A DNA stretch of 64,000 nt, from assembly GCF_020907405.1 (NCBI RefSeq), contig NZ_JAJJOE010000008.1, positions 124,001-188,000 of the forward strand, given 5' to 3'. A program made the translations under genes and the position numbers. Source of the stretch: Arthrobacter sp. zg-Y769. Lineage in GTDB: Bacteria > Actinomycetota > Actinomycetes > Actinomycetales > Micrococcaceae. This document shows positions 41,992 to 50,178 of the stretch, in pieces (the stretch's first letter is position 1; each line of letters begins with the position of its first letter). The notes beneath the pieces are model-generated. The model ran no database searches and was not told the origin of the DNA. It saw only the letters and a list, made by a program, of their open reading frames with translations.

Positions 41992-42645
41992 ATGTCCCGC
42001 ATAGCCATTATCGGAGGACACGGAAAAGTCGCCCTGCACCTGGCGCGGCGGCTCAGCGGCAACGGCCACACGGTTACCTCGCTCTTCCGCAATCCCGAAC
42101 ACACCGCCGATGTCGAAAAGACCGGCGCAGAGGCCGTCGTAGCCGACGTCGAAAACCTCTCAACGGAACAGATCGCCGACCTCCTGCGCGGCCAGGACGC
42201 CGTTGTCTGGACCGCCGGAGCCGGCGGCGGCACCCCCGAACGCACCTTTGCGGTGGACCGCGATGCCGCGATCCGTTCCATGGACGCCGCAGAAGCAGCC
42301 GGAGTAAACCGCTATGTGATGGTCTCCTACTTCGGCGCCGGGAAGGACCACGGTGTCCCCGAGGACGACGGGTTCTTCGCCTACGCCGAGGCCAAGGCCG
42401 ACGCCGATGAGCACCTGCGCGCCAGCCGCCTGCAGTGGACCATCCTCGGCCCCAGCGCGCTGACGCTCGATCCGGGTACGGGCCGGATTGAGACCGGTGC
42501 CGGCGTGGAGGGCACGCAGGTATCCCGTGAGGACGTGGCCCACGTGGCTGCGGAGGTCCTCGAGCGCCCCGAAACCGTCGGCAGGACCATCGAGTTCAAC
42601 AATGGCTCAACCCCCGTGGCCGAGGCCCTGGACTCACTCGCCTAA
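41992..42645 (+). CDS. NAD(P)-binding atypical short-chain dehydrogenase (NmrA/YwnB-like)
   Basis: Rossmann-fold protein of 217 residues in the SDR_a5 or NmrA-like group. The N-terminal nucleotide loop is RIAIIGGHGKVALHLARRLSGNGHTV with the atypical G-G-x-G-x-V pattern. Later stretches VVWTAGAGGGTPERTFAVDRDAAI, NRYVMVSYFGAGKDHGVP and WTILGPSALTLDPGTGRIE follow the family. It has no canonical Tyr-x-x-x-Lys catalytic pair, so it may be a redox sensor or an NADPH-binding regulator rather than a dehydrogenase. A good AGAAGGAG site precedes the ATG. It is followed 33 bases later by another SDR gene and may form an operon with it. Confidence 0.86.
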   Translation: MSRIAIIGGHGKVALHLARRLSGNGHTVTSLFRNPEHTADVEKTGAEAVVADVENLSTEQIADLLRGQDAVVWTAGAGGGTPERTFAVDRDAAIRSMDAAEAAGVNRYVMVSYFGAGKDHGVPEDDGFFAYAEAKADADEHLRASRLQWTILGPSALTLDPGTGRIETGAGVEGTQVSREDVAHVAAEVLERPETVGRTIEFNNGSTPVAEALDSLA

Positions 42646-42678
42646 TCCCCGCCCATGCCAACCCCGAAGGATCCCCCC

Positions 42679-43518
42679 ATGAGCCAACCGGAACAGCAGC
42701 AGGAAGTACCCGGAACCCAGGCGCAGATGACGCCCGTTCCCGACTGCGGTGAAGAGAGCTACCGCGGCAGCGGAAAGCTGAAGGGCAAGGCCGCCGTCAT
42801 TACCGGCGGCGACAGCGGCATCGGCCGTGCCGTGGCCATCGCCTATGCGCGTGAAGGCGCCGACGTCCTGATTTCCTACCTCAGCGAGGACGAAGACGCG
42901 CGCGACACCGCGCGGCTGGTGGAAGAGGCCGGCCAACGGGCCGTCCTGGTCCGGGGCGACCTGGACACCGCCGCGCAGTGCCGCAAGGTTATCAGCACGG
43001 CCGTTGAAGAGTTCGGCAAGGTGGACGTCCTGATCCACAACGCCGCGTTCCAGATGGACCGCGAAACCATCGAGGAGATCCCCGACGAGGAATGGGAGTA
43101 CACCTTCAAGGTCAACATCAACGCGATGTTCTTCCTGGTGAAGGCTGCACTGCCGCATATGGCCTCCGGCTCGTCGATCATCGGGACTTCCTCGGTGAAC
43201 TCGGACATGCCGGTCCCCACGCTGGCCCCGTACTCGGCAACGAAGTCCGCCATTGCCAATTTCTCGGCCAGCCTCTCCCAGCTGCTGGGCGAGCGTGGAA
43301 TCCGCGTCAATTCCGTGGCCCCGGGGCCCATCTGGACCCCGCTGATCCCCGCCACCATGCCGGCGGACAAGGTCGCGTCCTTCGGCGCCGACACCCCGCT
43401 GGGGCGTCCCGGGCAGCCTGCGGAGCTCGCACCTGCATACGTCCTGCTGGCCTCGGATGACGGCAGCTACATTTCCGGTGCCCGGATTGCAGTCACCGGC
43501 GGCAATCCGATCCTCTAA
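42679..43518 (+). CDS. SDR family oxidoreductase, general-stress type (YhdF/YhxC-like)
   Basis: Classical short-chain dehydrogenase of 279 residues. The N-terminal extension (first about 40 residues, Gln/Pro-rich) precedes the nucleotide motif KAAVITGGDSGIGRAVAIAYAREGADV. The catalytic Ser is in IIGTSSVNSDMP, the Tyr-x-x-x-Lys is APYSATKSAIANF, and the C-terminal substrate cap is SVAPGPIWTPLIPATM. The long N-terminal arm matches stress-induced glucose/ribitol dehydrogenase-like proteins of bacilli and actinobacteria. I use ATG 42679 with GAAGGA six bases upstream; ATG 42655 is possible. A bidirectional terminator follows. Confidence 0.9.
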   Translation: MSQPEQQQEVPGTQAQMTPVPDCGEESYRGSGKLKGKAAVITGGDSGIGRAVAIAYAREGADVLISYLSEDEDARDTARLVEEAGQRAVLVRGDLDTAAQCRKVISTAVEEFGKVDVLIHNAAFQMDRETIEEIPDEEWEYTFKVNINAMFFLVKAALPHMASGSSIIGTSSVNSDMPVPTLAPYSATKSAIANFSASLSQLLGERGIRVNSVAPGPIWTPLIPATMPADKVASFGADTPLGRPGQPAELAPAYVLLASDDGSYISGARIAVTGGNPIL

Positions 43519-43527
43519 CCGGTCCAC

Positions 43528-43571
43528 CAACGACAAACGGCAGCCGCACCTGCGGCTGCCGTTTGTCGTTG
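43528..43571. terminator. Bidirectional intrinsic terminator
   Basis: Perfect 21-bp stem (43528-43548 with 43551-43571) around a CC turn. The stem is CAACGACAAACGG-type at its base, so both directions end in a moderately T-rich tract. It separates the SDR gene from the convergent acyltransferase. Confidence 0.92.
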
Positions 43572-43588
43572 GGGGTTACGGGCGGGGC

Positions 43589-44401
43589 TTAGCCGGTGAT
43601 CTTGTACTTTTCGCGGTCCGCGGCGTCAAGGACCTCCTGCTCCTCCACGGCCATGGCGCTGCCGCCCCGGCTGCGCGGCATCCACCAGGCTCCGGGCTCG
43701 GGCGTCACGGGGTAGGTATCAATGCAGTGGTCGATTCCGGCCTGCAGTTCCTTCTGCAGCCGCAGGGTCTCCTGAATCACGTCGGCGTCCCCGTCAACGC
43801 GGATCATTTCGCCCACATGCATCCGCACGGGGTTCTTCCAGGCGGCCTTGACACTCAGGCCGTGTCCGCGGGTCAGCATGCGGTGACCGCCCCAGACCGA
43901 TACCGGAATGATCGGGACACCGGCCTCGGCAGCCATGCGCACCGCGCCGGTCTTCAGCTGCCGTACGGTAAAGCTCCGGCTGACGCCCGCCTCGGGCAGG
44001 ACGGCAAGGTAATCCCCGCCGCGCAGTTTCTCCACGGACTCCTTGTAGGCGGCTGCGCCGTCGGCCCGGTCCACGACCACGTGCTCGCACCAGTCGCAGA
44101 CGGCCTTGACGAACTTCTTTTTGGTGGCCTTCTTGGTGACGAGGAACCGCATGTGGACCTTCAGCTTCCGCCACATCAGCAGCTCGGCAAAGGCAAAGTC
44201 CAGGTATCCGAAATGCGTGATGGCCACCACGGCCCCCTTGCCGGGGACCACTGTGCGGTTCAGGCCGTGGATTTCCTCGTCCGCCGGAAGGTTTTCCAGG
44301 CCGGACGGAATGACCGGAACGGAAAAGAGGCGGCGTGCGGTGAGGCCCGTAAAGACGATGCCTCGATAGACGAACTTGTTGGGGGAACGCTTTGCGGGCA
44401 A
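43589..44401 (-). CDS. 1-Acyl-sn-glycerol-3-phosphate acyltransferase-like protein
   Basis: PlsC-type acyltransferase that probably acylates lysophosphatidic acid or a related lipid. The 270 residues contain the HX4D motif (VAITHFGYLDFAF), the substrate-binding LAVLPEAGVSRSFTV and PIIPVSVWGG, which fit motifs II and IV. A basic stretch FLVTKKATKKKFVKAV follows the first motif. No strong membrane helix is seen, so it may be peripherally bound. I chose TTG at 44401, preceded by CAGGAG with a 6-base spacer; the open frame to 44803 overlaps the divergent hydrolase gene. Confidence 0.86.
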   Translation of the reverse strand: MPAKRSPNKFVYRGIVFTGLTARRLFSVPVIPSGLENLPADEEIHGLNRTVVPGKGAVVAITHFGYLDFAFAELLMWRKLKVHMRFLVTKKATKKKFVKAVCDWCEHVVVDRADGAAAYKESVEKLRGGDYLAVLPEAGVSRSFTVRQLKTGAVRMAAEAGVPIIPVSVWGGHRMLTRGHGLSVKAAWKNPVRMHVGEMIRVDGDADVIQETLRLQKELQAGIDHCIDTYPVTPEPGAWWMPRSRGGSAMAVEEQEVLDAADREKYKITG

Positions 44402-44570
44402 CGTCGGCTCCTGAGTCGGGGGGAATTTCGGGGCAGGCAACGAAATTCTACCGCGACGGCGCCCGGGCCTCCGTCCCGCCGATCCGCGCCCGCGGGCAAA
44501 TGTCCGTACCCCGCACCCAGGGTGCCGGGAACAGCAGACGCCGGGCGGTTTGACGGCTATCTTTTTAGCC

Positions 44571-45515
44571 ATGGTGATACGCGGGAGGTTCGCTGGCAGG
44601 GGGTCTCCCGGCAGGCTACGCACCGAACCGGCTGCGGCAGCTGATCCCGCTGCCGCGAGGGACGCACAGCTCGGCGACGTCGACTGGTCCGTACTTCCAG
44701 AAGGGTGCGTCCGTTCGCGGTTCCCTGCACCCAGCGGGTCGCTGGCGGCCATCAGCATGGGAGATCCGGGCAGTCCGGCGGTGGTCCTCGTGCCCGGAGC
44801 CATGGGATCGAAGGAGGATTTCTCGCTGATGCTTCCGGAGCTGGCAGCGGCAGGATATTTCGCCTTCAGCTTCGATCTTGCCGGCCAGTATGAATCCGCC
44901 GACGCCGGCCCCGAGCATCTGCAGCCCCCGCGCAGCCGGTACGACTACGACCTGTTTACGGACGACCTCGCGGCGGTGCTGTCCGCCTACGGACCGGCCC
45001 ACGTGGTTGGCTACTCATTCGCCGGCGTCGTTGCCCAGTTGACGCTCCTGCAGCGGCCCGACCTGTTCCGGAGCATCACCCTGCTCGGTTGTCCGCCACG
45101 GGGCGGACAGAGCTTCCGCGGCGTGAGCCGCATCGGCTGGGCTGCTCCCTTTATAGGGGACAGGATCAGCGCAGACCTGATTGTCTGGGGCGTGCAGCGT
45201 AATTTCATCGGTGCCTCCCCCGGGCGGATGGCATTCGTTGCGCACCGGTTCACCCTCACCCGGAAGGATTCCATCCGGGACATGGTGGGGCTGATGCGGC
45301 ATGCCCCGGACCTCCGGGCCGCCCTCGGCGTCGCCGCCGTGCCGAAGTTCGTTGCCGTCGGAGAGCGGGACGTCTGGCCGCTGCGGCTGCACCGGGAATT
45401 CGCCGCGAGCATCGGAGCGTCCTTTGCCTCGTACGGCAGCGGGCACAGCCCCAGCGAGGAATCGCCGTACCAGTTCACCCGCGATCTTTTGCGCCTGTAC
45501 GGTTCAGCCGCCTGA
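44571..45515 (+). CDS. Alpha/beta-fold hydrolase
   Basis: Soluble hydrolase of 314 residues with a long N-terminal arm. The oxyanion region is VVLVPGAMGSKEDFS, the nucleophile elbow is VVGYSFAGVVAQL with Ser in G-x-S-x-A, and the later acid and His are expected in VAVGERDVWPLRLHREF and SYGSGHSPSEES. The substrate is not predictable. I use ATG 44571. TATCTT at about 44559-44564 with no Shine-Dalgarno points to leaderless transcription. A GGCTA/TAGCC repeat brackets the T run. The 3' end overlaps the convergent glycosyltransferase by 41 bases. Confidence 0.87.
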   Translation: MVIRGRFAGRGSPGRLRTEPAAAADPAAARDAQLGDVDWSVLPEGCVRSRFPAPSGSLAAISMGDPGSPAVVLVPGAMGSKEDFSLMLPELAAAGYFAFSFDLAGQYESADAGPEHLQPPRSRYDYDLFTDDLAAVLSAYGPAHVVGYSFAGVVAQLTLLQRPDLFRSITLLGCPPRGGQSFRGVSRIGWAAPFIGDRISADLIVWGVQRNFIGASPGRMAFVAHRFTLTRKDSIRDMVGLMRHAPDLRAALGVAAVPKFVAVGERDVWPLRLHREFAASIGASFASYGSGHSPSEESPYQFTRDLLRLYGSAA

Positions 45516-46239
45516 GGCTGCGGCCCCGCTCCCGCCGACGCCGGCACGGCGGCTCCTGCTCGAAATCCACCTTGAAGGTGTCGTAGGCCATGGCCACCCG
45601 GCGGCCCAAACCGCGCCAGGTGTCAAAGGGCCGGGCTGATACACCGACGCGCAGGTCCGGATCCCAGTGGACCCGCATCCCCGGACGGAGCTGGTAGCAA
45701 AGGTCCAGGTCGTCATGGATCCGGGGATCCCCGCGGTGCACCCGGTCCCGCAGCCGGTTCCACATGCTGCGGTGGAAACCGAAGTTGGAGCCGAAGAGCG
45801 GAGGATGGCCCAGCAACAGGGTCATGGACCAGCGGTACCCGCCGATGTAGAGAGTCTCGGCAATCCAGCGGATTACCGGGCCGGAACCGTAGAACTCGCC
45901 CGGCCCGGTGACCGCCGTGTCCTTTCCTGCCGCGGCGAGGTCCGCTTCCAGCCGTGCCAGCCAGTGCGGCGGAGGCACCGAATCGGCGTCCAGGCGGGCC
46001 AGCCAGTCACCACGCGCCTCGTCAAAGCCGCGGAACGTCGCGGAGGCAACCCCGATCTCGTTCTCGTAAACCCGCCGGACGCCTGCCGCCCGGCAGACGT
46101 CCTCCGTCGCGTCGGTACTGCCGTTGTCCACCACCAGCACCTCGTCCGGCGGCCTGGTCTGCCGGGACAACGCACGCAGGCAGGCAGCGAGCATTACGGC
46201 GTCGTTATGGGAAGGGATTACCACTGTGATAGTCGACAT
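45475..46239 (-). CDS. Family 2 glycosyltransferase
   Basis: GT-A glycosyltransferase of 254 residues. The N-terminal half contains ITVVIPSHNDAVMLAACLRALSRQTRPPDEVLVVDNGSTD, then GDWLARLDADSVPPPHWLARL with the DxD metal site. The acceptor region has PPLFGSNFGFHRSMWNRL. The C-terminal 30 residues are very basic (RRRRERGRSLRRLNR), which may bind membrane or nucleic acid phosphates. It lies apart from the main glycosyltransferase cluster. Its 3' end overlaps the hydrolase gene. The start ATG at 46239 is clear. Confidence 0.9.
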   Translation of the reverse strand: MSTITVVIPSHNDAVMLAACLRALSRQTRPPDEVLVVDNGSTDATEDVCRAAGVRRVYENEIGVASATFRGFDEARGDWLARLDADSVPPPHWLARLEADLAAAGKDTAVTGPGEFYGSGPVIRWIAETLYIGGYRWSMTLLLGHPPLFGSNFGFHRSMWNRLRDRVHRGDPRIHDDLDLCYQLRPGMRVHWDPDLRVGVSARPFDTWRGLGRRVAMAYDTFKVDFEQEPPCRRRRERGRSLRRLNRTGAKDRG

Positions 46240-46500
46240 CGCGTCCTGGCTGCCGGTTGTCCGCTGCCTTCCGATTCTGCCACCGCATTCCTCCCCCGGC
46301 CATGGACCGGAGGGCCGGAACCGGGCACAACGGTGAAGTGCCCCAACGACGGAACCGCCTTCGTCCAGCCGGGCGTCATGCGGCTTAACCCGCAGACATG
46401 CTGGGCCACATTCCTTGGCGGCTGGAAAGCGCCGGGACTAGCGTTGCTCAACTGCGGCAGGTTGCCGCGGCATCCGTTTTTTCTTCCAAGGAGCAGTTTC

Positions 46501-47556
46501 ATGCTTATTTCAGGCCTGTTGGTTGGGCTGGCGCTCGGGTTCGTTATGCAGCGGGGGCGCTTCTGCGTCACCGGTGCGTTCCGGGACGTCTGGGTCACGC
46601 GCAACACCCGGTGGCTCACCGCGTTCCTGGTGGTAGTCGCCGTGCAGAGCGTGGGGATTTTCGCCCTGGACGCCGCCGGCGTTATCACCCTGCAGGCCGA
46701 GGCGTTCCCTTGGCTGGCAACGATCGTGGGCGGTTTCATCTTCGGCTTTGCCATCGTGCTGGCCGGCGGCTGCGCCACCGGAACCTACTACCGCGCCGGC
46801 GAGGGCCTGGTCGGCAGCTGGCTGGCGCTGATCTCCTACGCGCTGTTCGCGGCGATTATGAAAACCGGGCCCCTGACGGGTTTCAACACGTCCATGCGCT
46901 CCGTGACCGTGGAGCAGAGCAATTTCTACTCGGTCCTGGGAATTTCCCCGTGGCTGCTGGTGGCAGTGCTCGTGGCGGCCGTGGCGCTGGCCGTCCGGCA
47001 TCACCTCGCCAAGCCGAAGTTCGCGATGGCCGCCCTGCCGGCGTCGAAGACCGGACTGGCGCACCTCCTGTTCGAAAAACCGTGGAACGCCTTCGCGACC
47101 GCCGTCGTCATCGGCCTCATTGCCACTGTTGCCTGGCCGTTGAGCTGGGCCACCGGCCGTGAAGACGGCCTGGGCATCACCACGCCGTCCTCCAAGCTCG
47201 TCAGCTATCTGGTTACCGGCGACGCGGAGCTCGTGGACTGGGGCGTCTACCTGGTCATCGGCATCCTGCTCGGCTCCTTCATCGCCGCCAAGGGCAGCGG
47301 TGAATTCCGGGTCCGGGTCCCCGACGCGGCCACAGCCGTAAAGAGCCTCGGCGGCGGTGCCCTGATGGGCATCGGCGCGGCCCTGGCCGGCGGCTGCACC
47401 ATCGGCAACGCCATGGTGCAGACAGCGCAGTTCACCTTTCAGGGCTGGACCGCGCTGGTCTTCATGATCCTCGGCACCGGCGTCGCGGCGAAGCTCACCA
47501 TCATGAACCGCCGTCCGGCGCCGGCCGCCGCGCCGCGTATCCCCGTCGGCGTCTAG
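46501..47556 (+). CDS. tsuA: Thiosulfate/sulfur transporter, YeeE/YedE family
   Basis: Inner-membrane importer of 351 residues for thiosulfate-type sulfur. About 9-10 hydrophobic segments contain the three conserved Cys sites: MQRGRFCVTGAF, VLAGGCATGTYYRAGEG and ALAGGCTIGNAMV, which relay the sulfur anion in studied TsuA proteins. The next gene is a TusA-like protein (TsuB), the known partner. I start at ATG 46501 with CAAGGAG upstream, not at the longer frame, which overlaps the glycosyltransferase. The stop lies inside a tandem repeat of three 11-base units. Confidence 0.9.
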   Translation: MLISGLLVGLALGFVMQRGRFCVTGAFRDVWVTRNTRWLTAFLVVVAVQSVGIFALDAAGVITLQAEAFPWLATIVGGFIFGFAIVLAGGCATGTYYRAGEGLVGSWLALISYALFAAIMKTGPLTGFNTSMRSVTVEQSNFYSVLGISPWLLVAVLVAAVALAVRHHLAKPKFAMAALPASKTGLAHLLFEKPWNAFATAVVIGLIATVAWPLSWATGREDGLGITTPSSKLVSYLVTGDAELVDWGVYLVIGILLGSFIAAKGSGEFRVRVPDAATAVKSLGGGALMGIGAALAGGCTIGNAMVQTAQFTFQGWTALVFMILGTGVAAKLTIMNRRPAPAAAPRIPVGV

Positions 47557-47583
47557 TCCCCGTCTAGTCCCCGTCTAGTCCCC
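47551..47583 (+). repeat. Three-copy 11-bp tandem repeat covering the tsuA stop
   Basis: GTCTAGTCCCC is repeated three times head to tail. The first copy carries the TAG stop of tsuA at 47554-47556, and the extra copies lie between the stop and tsuB. Copy number may vary between strains. Confidence 0.9.
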
Positions 47584-47612
47584 CACCAAAAGCAAGAAAA
47601 GGAAACACAGCA

Positions 47613-47840
47613 ATGGCACAGGTAACCCTGGAAACCAATGGATCAGTCTGCCCCTTCCCGCTCGTGGAGGCCAAGGAGGCCATGACCACGCTCACCAGCG
47701 GTGATGAACTCGTGATCCACTTCGACTGCACCCAGGCTACGGACGCGATTCCGCGCTGGGCAGCCGAGAGCGGCTACCCGGTCACGGATTTCTCCAAGCG
47801 CGGCCCGGCCGAGTGGTCCATCACCGTACAGAAGGCCTAG
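47613..47840 (+). CDS. tsuB: TusA-like sulfurtransferase, partner of the thiosulfate transporter
   Basis: Small sulfur-carrier protein of 75 residues. The Cys-Pro-x-Pro signature appears as GSVCPFPLVEAKEAMTTL, and the second half GDELVIHFDCTQATDAIPRWAAESGYPV keeps the TusA fold. In TsuA-TsuB pairs the Cys receives sulfur from imported thiosulfate. AAAAGGAAA precedes the ATG. It follows tsuA on the same strand, so the two form a transport operon. Its TAG stop overlaps the convergent LigD-like gene. Confidence 0.9.
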   Translation: MAQVTLETNGSVCPFPLVEAKEAMTTLTSGDELVIHFDCTQATDAIPRWAAESGYPVTDFSKRGPAEWSITVQKA

Positions 47841-48859
47841 TCCTTCCGGCGGGCCCGGCTGGGCTGGACCCGGGGCGGCTCCCCCGGCATCTTCGGGTAG
47901 TCCGGCGGGAAGGGCAGCTCGCCCAGCCCGTTGGCCAGGTCCCGCTCCCACCAGCCCAGCAGGACCTCGATGGACCCCGGCCGGGCGGACATCTCCGCCC
48001 AGGGATCCCCCACGCTGCGCAGGCGTTCCGGCACGGTCTGCATCGTAAAGTCCGCAGGATGCACCCGTTCCAGCTCGTCCCAGGTGATCGGGCAGGAGAC
48101 GGGTGCGTTCGGCAGCGCCCGCGGACTGTATGCACCGGCCATGGTGCGGTCCCGGTTGGCCTGGTTGAAGTCCACGAACACGCGTTTTCCGCGCTCTTCC
48201 TTCCACCAGGCGGTGGTCACCCGGTCCGGCATCCGGCGTTCAACTTCCCGGGCCGCCGCGATGACGGCGTGCCGGACGTCCAGGAACTCGTACTCGGGCC
48301 GGATCGGTGCAAAGTGGTGGATGCCCCGGTTGCCCGAGGTCTTGATGAAGGCATCCAACCCGGCCTCCCCAAGGATGGACCGCAGCTCCTGGGCCGGCCG
48401 CACGGCGTCGTCGAAGTCCGTCCCCGGCTGGGGATCCAGGTCGATCCGCAGCTGGTCCGGATTATCGGTATTGTCCGCCCGCGACGGCCAGGGATGGAAC
48501 ACCACGGTATTCATCTGCGCCGCCCACACCGCCGCGGCAGGCTCATCCAGCACTACCTGCGGATGCGAACGTGCGCTGGGGTACTTCACGGTGACGCCGC
48601 GCATCCACTCCGGCATGCCCCGCGGCGGGTTCTTGGAGAAAAAGACCTCCCCGCCGATCCCCTCCGGGAAACGCTCCAGGGACACCGGGCGGCCGCCGTT
48701 GGCCCGGATGAAGGCCTCGCCCACTTCCGCCAGGTAGCGGGCCAGGTCCAGTTTGGTGATCCCCGGTTCCGGCCAGATAACCCGGCCGGGGCTGGAGATG
48801 CGGACCTGCCGCTCCCCCTCCGGGCCGGGGACGGTCAGTGTGGTTTCCTCGCGTGCCAT
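47837..48859 (-). CDS. LigD-type polymerase/primase domain protein (stand-alone)
   Basis: Polymerase domain of the NHEJ LigD family of about 340 residues, which adds or fills in nucleotides at DNA breaks, often preferring ribonucleotides. The active-site Asp pair is in LRIDLDPQPGTDFDD, and KTSGNRGIHHFAPI and RVFVDFNQANRDRTMAGAYSPR are the conserved blocks of the archaeo-eukaryotic primase fold. Neither a ligase domain nor Ku lies within the window, so it is a stand-alone module, as in several actinobacteria that carry separate PolDom genes. ATG 48859 follows a GAGGGAAAG stretch. The 3' end shares CTAG with tsuB. Confidence 0.9.
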   Translation of the reverse strand: MAREETTLTVPGPEGERQVRISSPGRVIWPEPGITKLDLARYLAEVGEAFIRANGGRPVSLERFPEGIGGEVFFSKNPPRGMPEWMRGVTVKYPSARSHPQVVLDEPAAAVWAAQMNTVVFHPWPSRADNTDNPDQLRIDLDPQPGTDFDDAVRPAQELRSILGEAGLDAFIKTSGNRGIHHFAPIRPEYEFLDVRHAVIAAAREVERRMPDRVTTAWWKEERGKRVFVDFNQANRDRTMAGAYSPRALPNAPVSCPITWDELERVHPADFTMQTVPERLRSVGDPWAEMSARPGSIEVLLGWWERDLANGLGELPFPPDYPKMPGEPPRVQPSRARRKD

Positions 48860-48906
48860 GGGTCTGCTTTCCCTCAACGGAGCCGTGTGGGAAAGAGGCT
48901 ACCGTG

Positions 48907-50127
48907 TCAGGCGGCAGGCGCGCCCGCGGCCGCGTCCACCGGTGCGCCGGGCCGGTAGTTCTTCCGGCCATGGACAAAGTGGTAGAGCACCGTTGAGGCC
49001 AGCAGGACGGCGGCCAGCACCCAGTACATACCGTGGAATCCCATCAGCGGCAGGAGCATGCCCAGCAGCAGCGGGCCGAGTCCGACGCCCGCGTCCATCA
49101 GGATAAAGAAGGTTGATGTCGCCAGGCCGATCCGGGCAGGCGGGGCCATGGTCACGGCAATCGCCTGCGCGCACGGCATGAGGGCGCCGAAGCCGAAGCC
49201 CACAAACACCCCCGCCAGCGCCATCACTGCGTCATTGGGGGCGTAGGCCAGCAGTGCCAGACCGGCAGCGAAGGACACCAGGGTCGGATAGACCACCGCG
49301 TTGTCACCGTGCCGGTCCTGGATACGCCCGACAAAGAGCCGCGACACCAGCACCACACCTGCGTAGACCACAAAGAAGAGGCTGGCACCGAGCACCAGGC
49401 CTTCGGTCCGGGCATAGGAGTTAAGGAAGGACAGGATGCCGGCGTAGGCCGCTCCGGCAATGAACATCACCGAAGCGATGGCCAGTGCCGACGGATCGAT
49501 GATGTCGGTGAGGTGCATCCGCCACTTGTTCTTCTGTTCCTCCGGGGTCGGGATGCGTTCAGGCAGGCGAAGCACCAGGGACAGCGCCAGGGCGACGGCG
49601 GCACACCCGGCCGCGAACAGGAACAGGGCGCGGTAGCTGACGGATTCAGCCAGCAGCACGGCCAGGAACGGCCCCACTGCGGTTGCGAGGGTGGTGGAGA
49701 TGCCGAAATAGCCGGTTCCCTCGCCGCGCCGGTGGACCGGAATCAGGGCCATGACCGAGGCAGAGATACTCGTGCTCGCCGCACCGAACGCCATGCCGTG
49801 CAGGATCCGCACGGTCAGCAGCAGTGCCAGGCTTGATGCCGGAATGTAGAGCAGGGAGGCGACCACGAACACCGCCAGGCTGATGACCAGCAGGCGGCGC
49901 CGTCCCACGAAGTCAAGGAACTTGCCGGCGAACACCCGGGCTGCCAGGGCACCCAGGACAAAGGATCCGGACGCGAATCCGGCGGCGCTGTCAGACGCGG
50001 AGAACTCCTGCACCGTATAAAGCGCCATGGTGGTCATCAACAGATAGAACACCAGTGAAATAAAGAGGTTCGTGATGATCGCCAGCACAAATCCCCTGGT
50101 CCATAATTTCTGACCTCTGCCAGCCAC
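48907..50127 (-). CDS. MFS transporter (sugar/drug exporter-like)
   Basis: Twelve-helix secondary transporter of 406 residues. The motif-A loop after helix 2 is VFAGKFLDFVGRRRLLVISL and helix 4 reads VRILHGMAFGAASTSI. The middle loop (about 195-215) is soluble. It resembles AraJ/staphylopine-type exporters without a clear substrate. The GTG at 50127 has AGGAG six bases upstream. A perfect 9-bp inverted repeat at 50151-50178 sits just before it and may hold an operator. No regulator gene is adjacent. Confidence 0.9.
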   Translation of the reverse strand: MAGRGQKLWTRGFVLAIITNLFISLVFYLLMTTMALYTVQEFSASDSAAGFASGSFVLGALAARVFAGKFLDFVGRRRLLVISLAVFVVASLLYIPASSLALLLTVRILHGMAFGAASTSISASVMALIPVHRRGEGTGYFGISTTLATAVGPFLAVLLAESVSYRALFLFAAGCAAVALALSLVLRLPERIPTPEEQKNKWRMHLTDIIDPSALAIASVMFIAGAAYAGILSFLNSYARTEGLVLGASLFFVVYAGVVLVSRLFVGRIQDRHGDNAVVYPTLVSFAAGLALLAYAPNDAVMALAGVFVGFGFGALMPCAQAIAVTMAPPARIGLATSTFFILMDAGVGLGPLLLGMLLPLMGFHGMYWVLAAVLLASTVLYHFVHGRKNYRPGAPVDAAAGAPAA

Positions 50128-50150
50128 TGCATTCTCCTGTTTGCTCGGAA

Positions 50151-50178
50151 TAGGCAGCCCATATTGAAAGGCTGCCTA
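50151..50178. promoter_or_regulatory. Perfect inverted repeat upstream of the MFS exporter
   Basis: TAGGCAGCC (50151-50159) and GGCTGCCTA (50170-50178) form a perfect 9-bp inverted repeat with a 10-base AT-rich spacer, 24 bases before the GTG. It fits an operator for a dimeric repressor of the exporter gene. Confidence 0.45.

Noticed and set aside
45667-46500. Upstream extension of the tsuA frame
   Set aside because: The extension overlaps the GT2 gene in antisense; ATG 46501 has a good AAGGAG site and the first membrane helix starts there.
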